A stretch of DNA of 24,751 nt from positions 1 through 24,751 of the forward strand of contig NW_019174131.1 of NCBI RefSeq assembly GCF_001642475.1. Direction: 5' to 3'. Made by a program: the position numbers and the translations under genes. The notes under the pieces are model-generated. The model had not been told where the DNA came from and did not search any database. It was given only the letters and a program-made list of their open reading frames with translations. The stretch is from Fonsecaea monophora. Taxonomy: Eukaryota > Ascomycota > Eurotiomycetes > Chaetothyriales > Herpotrichiellaceae. Of this stretch, positions 6,650-16,245 are shown in pieces (the stretch's first letter is position 1; each line of letters begins with the position of its first letter).

Positions 6650-8920
6650 TAGTTCTAAGTCTGCATTCTTTCGAATCAATTAAAAATCTATTCCTATTAT
6701 TACAATAAGACTTTTGCTTTTTAGAACATCCTATACCCACTAATGTATATTTAATTTTACAATTAAACTTCCTTTAAAGGACATTATTGGGCTTACCTAG
6801 TTTACATAATAATACTTTAATGATTACCTTAGAATTCCACTACACGTATGTTGATATAAGATCCATAAATAAAAAGACGAGAAACTTTTTATACAATCAA
6901 CAAAAAATTCATTTAATATTAAACAAATTTTCTAGATTACGCTTTAACCATGGATTCAAATAATTTATTCATAGTAATCTAGCTCATCTCCCTAATTAGG
7001 CAGAATTTTTACGGGCTTTATACAAAAAAATTACTTTCTTAATATACCGTATGAGCTCATACAATGGATTGTATGATGGGTTTTCACCATATTATTATTA
7101 TGCACTTTCTAGTCGCACTCTCGTCTATCTAGAGGTAAACAGTATCTGCACTGCTATTCCAATTTCACTGAGCCAATCATCGAGACAGCTGTTGTATCGT
7201 TACATCATTCATGCAAAGACCGCATTTAACGGCCAGGGTATTCCGCTACCTTAGGACCCTCATCGGTAAGGCCGCCGTTTGTCGGGGATCTCTTCAAAGC
7301 CTAGCTTTTTAATTCTAAGCAAATCCGTCACCCAGCCGACACCGGGCAGACATCACACTCAATATATTGATATCTATCTTAGCAGAGTGCTCTGTTTTAA
7401 ATAAACAGTCGTACAACACTATTCTATGCCTCCTATTCTTTTGGTTCTACATATATTGTTAACTTAGATAGCAGGGTTTATGCCTCTATTTTCTTATAAA
7501 CAATATAGTAAAAACTTAAAAAGAATGGCTCACCTTATCCCGAAGTTACGCGAGTCATTTTGCCGAGTTCCTTAATGATTGATTACTCAAACGCCTTCGT
7601 ATTCTCTACTAGCTTACTTGTGTTAGTATCTAGGTACGGTTAACAAGAAAAAAAAATTTTTTCTTTAGTATTTTCCTGAACTAATTTAACTTTAATTAGT
7701 TTTTTTAGTATTTCATCTTCATCATTAAAAATCAGAAACGATTTATATGTATTAGAAGCCGTTTTTATTAAATACCATAAGCTTTAGGCGAATATCTTTT
7801 TCGTTACTCATGTCAGCATTATCACATGGAAAATAAAAAATTAAGATTAAAATAAAAATAATTATGATTTATCCATTGTTCCGCTACCCCATATATATTT
7901 TGTTAAAAAATAAACTATATATGGACAAGGTTTCGGTATATTGTTTAGATCCGTTATATTTTCGGTGTGATCTTCTTAAAAAATCAATGCTCTGTTACGA
8001 GATCATTAAAATATGGCCGCTTCCAAGCCTATTAATTGATCGTATCAAAAGACACATCCTTAATTTCACTTAACAATAATTTTGGAACCTTATTAACTCT
8101 TGTTCTGGGCTGTTTCCCTTTTGACATACAACCTTATCGTACTATGTCCGATTTTTTAATATTCATCTTAGCCCTTCCGAGTGCAAATACTCTCCGATAA
8201 AATCTTTACGATCCCCCGATATATACAAATTTATAATGTAAATACATTATAAATATTTTGACCGAGATCACAGTTCTGTACCTGCCAAGATGTTGTTTAA
8301 ATTACCTACTAATATAGGTTTCGCGGAAAACCAGCTCAACTAGTCAGTTTTGTCTTTCACTAACTTACCATCATTCTTTGGATATCTTTACAACGATAAC
8401 CCATTCGGACTTTTATAATCCTGATAATAGTAAGATCACTAGTCTTCGGGTCTAACTTTAGATACTTTCTCATTTTTTCATAATCGATTTCTCTACGAAA
8501 CTAATTTTTATACTATAACTATATTTTATATGTTAAATGTATAATTTTGTTCCTTGCATCTAAAATTAACTTGCTGACCCATTATGCAAAAGGTACGCTC
8601 TTGTTATTTGTTAAAATTTTTCTTGAGCTGCTTATAAAACTACTATTAAATAAAATTCCCTCACGGTACTATTCACTATTGCGTATAATACCATATTTAG
8701 CCTTAGAGGAAGGTTCCCCTTTATTCAAACAGATAATCCATTTTACTTATATATTAATAGGCTGTTCTACCTTACTTCACATTGTATGTAGAATCTCGTT
8801 TGATTTATTTTCCTAAGGTTATTCGGATTTTTCCTTTCACCTTGTTTATTTACAAGATCTTTCTTAGTAAATTCTTTGGTTTATAGCTTGTTTTTTATTC
8901 ATAATAATTTCTTTTTATAC

Positions 8921-8943
8921 TAATTGATAAAATTTATCAATTA
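8921..8943. other. Hairpin at the 5' end of rnl
   Basis: The 11-bp arms TAATTGATAAA / TTTATCAATTA are perfect, with a single central base. It lies between the putative promoter and the first recognisable rRNA sequence. It may be the first rRNA helix or leader structure. Confidence 0.5.
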
Positions 8944-8950
8944 AAAATAT

Positions 8951-8982
8951 TTATTATACTAGACTTATTGTATCTTTTTATA
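8951..8982 (-). promoter_or_regulatory. Putative rnl promoter (repeated leader motif)
   Basis: On the minus strand the core is AGATACAATAAGTCTAGTAT followed by AATAA. It is nearly identical to the block before rns (21238-21205), which differs by a GTA insertion, and related to the one before cox1. The position right at the 5' end of an rRNA gene supports a transcription start. Confidence 0.6.
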
Positions 8983-8985
8983 AAC

Positions 8986-9006
8986 ATTAGAACAAATTGT
9001 TCTAAT
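8986..9006. terminator. Perfect hairpin between cox3 and the rnl promoter
   Basis: The arms ATTAGAACA / TGTTCTAAT enclose a 3-nt loop. The hairpin occupies the place held by tRNA-like elements at the rns and cox1 promoters. It could be a 3' end or processing signal for the long nad/cox transcript; the terminator label is inferred. Confidence 0.35.
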
Positions 9007-9091
9007 ATACTTATTTAATAATATCTTTTATTTTTTTTCTTAAATTTAAAAGTATTTTTTATTAAATTAAAATAAATATTTGATATTTATT

Positions 9092-9901
9092 CTATGATCC
9101 TCAATAATATACAGAAATATATAAAAATAATCATACAACATCTACAAAATGTCAGTATAAGATAGCTGATTCAAAACCTAAGTGGTGATTTTCAGTTAAG
9201 TGGTAAGCTAACATTCGTCAGAAACCTACTGCTAAGAAAGCTGTTCCAATTATAACATGTAATCCATGGAATCCTGTTCCAAAATAAAAACATGATGCAT
9301 ATGTACCATCTGAGATAGTAAATGATGAAACTGTATACTCAATACCTTGTAAAGCAGTAAATATAACAGCTAATATTATAGTATAAACAGCACCATATAA
9401 TGCTCCACTTCTGTTACCTTGTATTAAAGAATGATGTGAGTATGTTATTGTCACACCTGAAGATAATAAAATTACTGTATTTAATAATGGTAATTCAAAA
9501 GGATTTATTGAATTTATACCCATAGGTGGTCATTTTGCACCTAATTCAATAGTAGGTGATAAAGCACTATGAAAGAATGCTCAAAATATAGCTAAGAAAA
9601 ATAAAGCTTCTGATACTATAAATAAAGCAACACCCATATTAAGCCCTTTTTGTACTGCTAAAGTATGATTACCTAAATATGTTCCTTCTGATATAACATC
9701 TCTAAATCATAATGACATTGATAAAATTAAAGCTAATAAAGCAAAAAATAAATTATTAATTGCCATACTAAAACTATGAAAAGCTAATACTGCACTAAAA
9801 GTTAATGCTAATAATGATAAGCTTGTATTTAAAGGTCAAGGACTTGGAGATACTAAATGATAAGGATGAGATTGAAAATTACTACGAACTAGATAATTCA
9901 A
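9092..9901 (-). CDS. cox3: Cytochrome c oxidase subunit 3
   Basis: Cox3 is a core membrane subunit of complex IV. From 9901 the frame reads (M)NYLVRSNFQSHPYHLVSPS and ends YYWGS at TAG 9092-9094, giving 269 residues, the usual length. TM7-type features include the conserved GVTITYSHHSLIQGNR and FHGLHVIIGTAFLAVGFWR. No ATG is in frame; the nearby ATG at 9914-9912 is in another frame. TTG at 9901-9899 aligns exactly with the fungal N-terminus MN-L-RSNFQ, so I chose it. ATA at 9919-9917 is an alternative start. The gap after nad2 is only 28 nt. Several Trp codons are TGA. Confidence 0.93.
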
Positions 9902-9929
9902 ATATTTTACATTTAATATATTAATTGTA

Positions 9930-11546
9930 TTAACTTATTGAAAAGGTTATGATAGATAGTAAATTACATAGATTTAATATTTCATTAGGCATAAATATAA
10001 AGCTTATAATACCTAAATTTAATATACTTAATGTTATAGAATAAGCGTTAGATAATGAAATATCTATATACATATAAGTTTTTTCATATTGTGATTTATC
10101 AAAATATATTGTTTTTATTACAGATAAATAATATACTGCTCCTATAACACTAGTTAAAACACCAACTAAAACTAGAATAATTTTATTATTATCTAATGCT
10201 GTTGTTAAAACCATCTGTTTTCCAAAAAATCCTACTAAAGGAGGTAATCCTATAAATGAAAACATAGTGATAACTAGACATAAAGCTAAAATAGGGTTAA
10301 TAGAAAAATAACCTTTTAATTGGCTAATTAATTGTATAGGGCTATTATTTTTTTCTTGTAAATTATTATATTCAGATATATTTGTATAATATAAGTATAA
10401 ACTAAATCCAATAGCTATTAATATTATAAATACATTTACATTTGTTACAATATATTGAATTATATAAAAAATATATGCTTGATATGAATCTATGTTATGT
10501 ACTATTAATGCTAATAATATAAATCCTAAATGTGATATAGTACTATAAGCTAATAGTCTTTTTATTCTTGTTTGTGTTAAACCTAATATTGTTCCAATTA
10601 TTAAAGATAAGAAACAACTTATAGATAAACTTGTTGTTCAAGAATAATATTGTATAGTAGATTGTAATAAACAACTAGTATATTGCACTAATTCTAATAA
10701 TAATACTAATATAGCCAATTTTCCAAATATAACTATAAAAGTTGTTACTATAGTTGGAACTCCATCATAAACATCCGGAGATCATCAATGAAATGGTGCA
10801 GCACCTATTTTAAATAAAAGTCCTACTGATATTAACAATAAACTATAAAAAATATAGCTATGCATATATCAAGTTGAATAATCAGTATATTTTTCTGAAT
10901 CTGAAATAATAGAATATATTCCATCTAGATTTGTTAACCCAGAATTAGCATATATTAATCCTATACCTAATAATATAAAACAAGAAGCTAAACCACCTAA
11001 TAAAAAATAGGTTAAAGCAGAACCTGTAGAAGACTCTGAATTTCTATGCATTGATGATATTATATATAAACTAAAACTTTGTAACTCTATACATAAATAT
11101 AAAGATCCTAAGTCTCCGCTAGCTAGTAATAACATAGCTCCACTTATAACAAATATTATTATTAAAGTATACTCTATTAACGTAAATTGTTCTGATACTT
11201 TGTTTATTATATTTGTATATTCTTTTACTTTTTTAAATAATACATCTATCATTGTATTGGAATCTCCTATATATTTTTTTCTAGGGTAAAAAGCTGTCAT
11301 TAATAATATTATTCCACATATTATTAATATAAACATTTGAAATACTTGTGTTACAGCCGTTATATTGAATAATCCTCCATATAATCCTATTCCTTTTTCT
11401 AAGTATGTTATATATAATGTTGTATATGATGACATCATACTATAAAATACTATTAATATACCTATACGACTATATAAAATTGATGTATCTGGTCTGTTGC
11501 TTAAACCATTTGAAAATAATAATAATAAAAGAAATGTTAATATCAT
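9930..11546 (-). CDS. nad2: NADH dehydrogenase subunit 2 (complex I)
   Basis: Nad2 is an antiporter-like proton-pumping subunit of complex I. The frame of 538 residues runs from MILTFLLLLLFSNGLSNRPD to TFSIS*. It shows the conserved LYLCIELQSFSLYI, FLLGGLASCFILLGIGLIY, GAAPFHWWSPDVYDGVP and FSFIGLPPLVGFFGKQ motifs and about 14 hydrophobic segments. Trp codons, including both in FHWW, are TGA. In most Pezizomycotina nad2 overlaps nad3; here it lies between nad1 and cox3 and nad3 is far away. Confidence 0.97.
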
Positions 11547-11649
11547 ATGCTTATTCGTATATATATATATATATTAGTTAAGATTTTTTTAGTAATATGT
11601 TATATTTATTAAATTATGTTATATATAAATATATAATATAAAAAATTTA

Positions 11650-11689
11650 AATTTTTATTTAATATAATTAATTATATTAAATAAAAATT
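11650..11689. repeat. 40-bp perfect palindrome spanning the end of nad1
   Basis: The sequence AATTTTTATTTAATATAATT equals its own continuation as a reverse complement, with no unpaired centre. It includes the last codons and the TAA stop of nad1 (11672-11674), which sit just beside the axis. As RNA it would form a 3' hairpin; as DNA a cruciform is possible. Confidence 0.9.
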
Positions 11690-12745
11690 GTTAGGTATTA
11701 AAGATAAGTTATAAACTATACATGGTATTAAAATAATAAGTGCTATAATAATAGGTAATAATACAGTTCAACAATAAGACATTAATTGATCAAAACGTAT
11801 TCTTGGGAAAGATGCTCTTACTCAAATAAATGCAAAAATAAGTGTACAAGATTTTAATCCTAAAGATAAACTATAAATCAATCCTTGTAACATAACAGCA
11901 AAAATATTTATATTAAAATCTATTAAATATAATTCAATATTTAAATAATACATAATATTTATTAAAGAATTTAAAGAAAATATTGTTAAATAACCACCTA
12001 AAAATAGAATACTAGTAAATATACATATTAATACTATACTAGCGTATTCAGCTAAAAAAAAGAATACAAATATTGCGGCAGAATGTTCTGTCATAAATCC
12101 TGAAACCAATTCGGACTCTGCTTCAGCTAAATCAAAAGGTGCTCTATTTGTTTCAGCAATACAACCTATAAAAAATATAATAAATATAGGAAGTAATGGT
12201 AAAACGAAAAACACCATTTTTTGTGCTTCAATATTAACAGTTAAATTTAAACTACCAGTTAATAAAACAACCAGTAATATAGCTGAACTAAGTATTAATT
12301 CGTAACTTATTAATTGAGCAGTACTTCTTAATGAACCTAAAAAAGCATATTTAGAATTAGCGGATCAACCTGCTAATAATATACCGTATGTAGATAATGA
12401 TGATACAGCTAACATATATAGTATACCTAAACCTAAATCCCCTATAGATAAACCAGGACCATATGGTATAACAGCATAACCTAGTAATGAGAAAATTAAT
12501 GTTATTATAGGTCCTAGGAAAAATAGGATTAAGTTTGCTTGTGTAGGACCTACATATTCTTTTAATAATAATTTTAATGCATCAGCAAATGCCTGTAATA
12601 AACCATAATATCCTACTATATTTGGTCCTAATCTTCGTTGCATACTAGCCATTGTCTTTCTTTCTGCTACAGTAGTAAAAGCTACTACTAATAATGCAGG
12701 TACTACAACTAAAATAACTTCTAAAATAGATATAAATGTGTACAT
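11672..12745 (-). CDS. nad1: NADH dehydrogenase subunit 1 (complex I)
   Basis: Nad1 forms the quinone-site heel of complex I with eight or more membrane helices. The frame is 357 residues, from MYTFISILEVILVVVPALLV to a TAA inside a palindrome. Conserved segments are AERKTMASMQRRLGPNIVG, GILLAGW (Trp = TGA), the quinone loop FIGCIAETNRAPFDLAEAES and VRASFPRIRFDQLM near the C-terminus. It lies between nad5 and nad2. The last residues PNNFYLI are set by the palindrome, so this tail is probably under structural rather than protein constraint. Confidence 0.97.
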
Positions 12746-12892
12746 TATTTTTTTTTTATTTTTATATATATTTTCATTATATATATATTAACACTGTATT
12801 ATATATATATGAAACAATTTAAAATTATTTACTTATAAATAAAATATAAAGTTATCTATCAAAAGAATTTTTTTATATAAATTATTAATTAA
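12746..12892. other. nad5-nad1 spacer with AT hairpin
   Basis: This is AT-rich with an imperfect inverted repeat, TTCATTATATATATA against TATATATATATGAA (about 12773-12813). No gene is visible. Confidence 0.5.
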
Positions 12893-14878
12893 CTACTTTG
12901 TAGTTTTACCAGTAATATTAATAATTGCAAATATAACAATAATAAATAATAATGAATCTTCATTATTTTTAGTTAAATATAGTATAGATATATAGAAAAT
13001 TAAACCAACTAAAATATATAGACCATAAGATGTAACAACACCAGTACTTAATTTATTAATAGAATTACTAATATTAGTAAGACTTTTTTCTAAACCAAAT
13101 GGCCCGAATTTTTCTACAGATCCTTTATCCATTACTTTTGTAGTTTGAGCACCTAAATATAAAACAGGTCCTGATATATATTTATTGTAAAACATTTCAA
13201 CTAAGAACCGTTGATTAAGAAAGCCAAATATATTATAACCTAAATTAGATAATTTGAATTTCATAAGTAACTTAGGATAGAATTCAGTAAATAGTATAGA
13301 AACAATACTAAGTGTAACAGTGAAGAATAAAGGTAATAATTTATAAAAAGTAGGAACGGCAAATTCTGTATCTAACATAATTTCATGTTTAGGGTGTATA
13401 AACAAACTGTTATCAGAAAAGAAATCAGATCCTAAACCTATAAATATATCTTTAGTAATATAACCAAAAAATATAGAAAATACGGCTAATATAATTAATG
13501 GTAAACTCATAAATATATCACCTTCATGTGCAGCATGGGCTTGTTTATAATTTACTATAGGTCCATTAGGGTTACTTAAAAAAGTTAAATATAAAACTTT
13601 AACTGAATAAAGTGTAGTAAACATTGCACCTATAGTTGCAATATAATAAACTGCTATACTAGATATGTAATATTTACCAAATGCAGATTCAATTATAAAA
13701 TCTTTTGAATAGAAACCAGTCATAAAAGGAAAAGCTACTAAACTAAGAGAAGCTATTAACATCACTGAATAAGTTAAAGGTAAATATGATATTAAACCTC
13801 CATATTTTCTAAAATCCTGATTATCTGCAACAGCATGAATTACTGCACCTGCACCTAAGAATAATAAACCTTTATAAAAAGCATGATTTACTAGATGAAA
13901 TAAGGCAATATTATATGAAGATAAACCAACTGCTATAACCATCATACCTAATTGACTCATAGTAGAATAAGCTATAACTTTTTTTATATCTTGTTGAAAT
14001 AAACCTATTAAAGAACTAAATACTGTTGTTATTGCCCCTAATCATAAACATAATAATAACACTAATGAACTATATTCTATTAAAGGAGATACTCTTATTA
14101 ATAAATAAACACCAGCTGTAACCATAGTAGCTGCATGAATTAAAGCAGATACTGGTGTTGGACCTTCCATAGCCATAGGTAATCATACATGTAAACCAAC
14201 TTGAGAACTTTTAGCCATAGCACCTATTAATAAACATATACCAATAATAATAATAACATTTTCACTATAGAAGGGTGCCAGTGAAAATACTGTATTATAA
14301 TCTAAATTACCATATGATCATAATATAGCAAACATACCAATTGTTAAAAAACAATCACCAACTCTATTAGTTAAAAAAGCAGAAATAGAACTTTGATTAG
14401 CAGCTATTCTTGTAAATCAAAAACTAACTAATAAATATGAACAAACTCCTACACCTTCTCATCCAACAAACATTAATAAGAAATTATCTGCTGTAACTAA
14501 TATAATCATCATAAAAGTAAATAAACTTAAATAACTGAAAAATCTTTGATTATGAGGGTCGTGACTCATATACCCTATAGAATATAAATGTACTACTGAA
14601 GATACTATTAATACAGGTATTAACATTGATACTGTTAAACTATCGAAATTAAAACTTCATTTTATATTTAGTGATTCTGCATCTATTCATCTAAATAATT
14701 CTATTTTAACAGGTATTTGATTTAACCCTACTTCTATAAAAGCAATTATTGCTAAAATTGTTGTTATTATTACACAAGTACATGTTATTATACGTGCACC
14801 ACTAACACCGATCTTTCTTCCAAAAAAACCGGAAACTATTGATCCTAATATAGGTAAAATTATTAAAGCTAGATACAT
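12893..14878 (-). CDS. nad5: NADH dehydrogenase subunit 5 (complex I)
   Basis: This is the largest antiporter-like proton pump of complex I. The frame is 661 residues, from ATG at 14878 (MYLALIILPILGSIVSGFFG) to VKTTGK-type residues before TAG at 12893. Conserved segments include the cluster with HAATMVTAGVYL-like sequence near 14130, FHLVNHAFYKGLLFLGAGAV with the key Lys, and the long C-terminal lateral-helix region. The start overlaps the nad4L stop by one base (TAATG), the usual fungal arrangement, so the two are co-transcribed. Internal Trp codons are TGA. No intron. Confidence 0.97.
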
Positions 14879-15147
14879 TATTTATATTCTATTGCGATAC
14901 TACCTCTTAATCTGTAATATGCTACTAATATACCTAAACCTATTGCTGATTCCGCACCAGCTATAGCTATTATATATATAGAAAGAGTTTGACCTAATAT
15001 ATCATCAAAGCTTAATGAACTTATTAATATTAAGAATGTAATTGATAATAACATTATTTCAATTGAGATAAGCATTAGTATTATATTTTTTCTATTTAAG
15101 ACAAAACCTAATACTCCAATTAAATATAAGATTAGTGAAAAACTCAT
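14878..15147 (-). CDS. nad4L: NADH dehydrogenase subunit 4L (complex I)
   Basis: This is a three-helix subunit of the complex I membrane arm. It has 89 residues, the standard fungal length, and begins MSFSLILYLIGVLGFVLNRK. The buried acidic residues of helices 2 and 3 are visible in ISIEIMLLSITFLIL and AGAESAIGLGILVAYYRLRG. The stop TAA shares its last A with the ATG of nad5. Confidence 0.98.
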   Translation of the reverse strand: MSFSLILYLIGVLGFVLNRKNIILMLISIEIMLLSITFLILISSLSFDDILGQTLSIYIIAIAGAESAIGLGILVAYYRLRGSIAIEYK

Positions 15148-15223
15148 TGAATATTTTTAGATTAAATTATGGTATTGGATATATTATGAAAAACAATTAT
15201 TAAAAATTGATTTATTATTTTTA

Positions 15224-15250
15224 TAATTAAATTAATATATAATTTAATTA
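15224..15250. other. Perfect stem-loop in the cox2-nad4L spacer
   Basis: The arms TAATTAAATTA / TAATTTAATTA (11 bp) enclose loop ATATA. It lies in a 203-nt spacer with no other visible feature and is a candidate processing or stability element for cox2 or nad4L mRNA. Confidence 0.5.
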
Positions 15251-15350
15251 ATTAAATTTTACGGCTATTCAAATTTTTTATGAAAAATGTATTAAAATAA
15301 ATATATTATATTAAAATACCAAAAAAGTAACATAAACATGTTAAAACAAA

Positions 15351-16121
15351 TTAACCTTCTATTTGATCATAAAGTCAGAATAAGAATTTTGGAAGAGAAG
15401 TAGATTGTATAGCAATAGGCATAGAACTATGTAGAATACCACAAATTTCTGAACATTGACCATAAAAAGTACCTTCTCTATTTAAATATACAGATGATTG
15501 GTTTAATCTTCCAGGGTAAGCATCACATTTAATACCTAATGATGGACAAGCATAAGAATGTATAACATCTGCTGCAGCTACTACAAATCTAGTGTGAGTT
15601 AATTCTGGAATTATAACTCTATTATCAACTTCTAATAATCTTAATTGTCCTAATTCTAAATCACTTTCTGGTATTATGTATGAGTCATATTCAATTGTTT
15701 CTTCATCAGCATTTACAAAATCTGGATATTGATAACTTCAATATCATTGATGACCTTCACCATATATAACTAATGCTGGATCAATAACTTCATCCATTAA
15801 ATATAATAATTTGAATGAAGGAAATGCAATTAATATTAATATAAGAGCAGGTGTAATAGTTCAAATTAATTCTACTAAAGTACCATGATTTACATATTTA
15901 TTTGATATTTTTTTATTTTTGAAATTCATAACTATAGATATCATCATTCAACTTACAGCAAATAAGATTATTGCTAAATAGAACATTATACTATTATGTA
16001 ATTCTTCTATACCTTCCATTTGAGGTGCGGCGTTATCTTGAAAAAATATACCTCAGGGTTCTGGTGTATCATTTTTTATTATATTTATATTTATATAATT
16101 ACTGTTTTTGATAATATTCAT
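15351..16121 (-). CDS. cox2: Cytochrome c oxidase subunit 2
   Basis: Cox2 holds the binuclear CuA centre that takes electrons from cytochrome c. The frame is 256 residues, from ATG 16119-16121 (MNIIKNSNYININIIKND) to LYDQIEG*. After a short presequence-like N-terminus come DTPEPWGIFFQDNAAPQMEG, two membrane helices, the aromatic region GHQWYWSYQYPD, and the CuA ligands in FYGQCSEICGILHSSMPI with the upstream His of DVIHSYACPSLG. Trp codons are TGA. It lies between nad4 and nad4L. Confidence 0.98.
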
Positions 16122-16245
16122 ATTAAGATATAATTAATATCAATTTTATAAGTAAGATTAAAAAGGAAAAATGTAAATTTATGATAATTTTAGTATTGAA
16201 TACTAATTTTTTCTTAAAAATTATATATAGTAATTTTACAATAGT

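Larger units (their letters stand above)
6410..7118 (-). mobile_element. Group II intron in rnl (position ~2059/2060) with a tRNA gene in domain IV
   Basis: The intron opens GTGCG at 7118 and ends TTAAC at 6410; joining the exons gives GACGAGA|AGACCC, the same length as the conserved rRNA segment. Exon IBS1 GACGAGA (7125-7119) pairs perfectly with TCTCGTC (6882-6876, EBS1). Exon IBS2 TCTAGAT (7133-7127) pairs perfectly with ATCTAGA (6937-6931, EBS2). Domain V is the 34-nt hairpin at 6484-6451 (GAGCCGTATGC...GTACGGTTC). Domain VI follows at about 6446-6415, with an A-rich bulge side near the 3' end. Length is 709 nt. No reverse transcriptase/maturase frame exists; domain IV carries trnS(tga) instead. 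Host-encoded splicing factors are therefore presumably needed. Confidence 0.92.
3830..8945 (-). rRNA. rnl: Large-subunit ribosomal RNA, three exons, two introns
   Basis: This is the mitochondrial 23S-like rRNA. Exon 1 is about 8945-7119, exon 2 is 6409-5867, and exon 3 is 4287 to about 3830. Recognised universal segments on the minus strand include CCTAAGGTAGCG (near 7250), AGACCC...CAGCTTTACTG (near 6409-6380), CGCTAGGGAT at the end of exon 2, and, in exon 3, AACAGGCTAAT, GGCACCTCGATGTCGGCT and the sarcin-ricin-side GTACTAA. Introns sit at positions equivalent to about E. coli 2059/2060 (group II) and 2449/2450 (group I). By my hand alignment the base equivalent to E. coli 2058 reads G. Both ends are estimated to within about 15 nt. 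A perfect 11-bp hairpin at 8921-8943 lies at the 5' end, directly behind the putative promoter. Confidence 0.95.

Noticed and set aside
7051..8816. Plus-strand open frames of 67-89 codons
   Set aside because: They lie inside rnl exon 1 (and just into its intron) on the antisense strand, with conserved rRNA motifs on the other strand and no protein signature.
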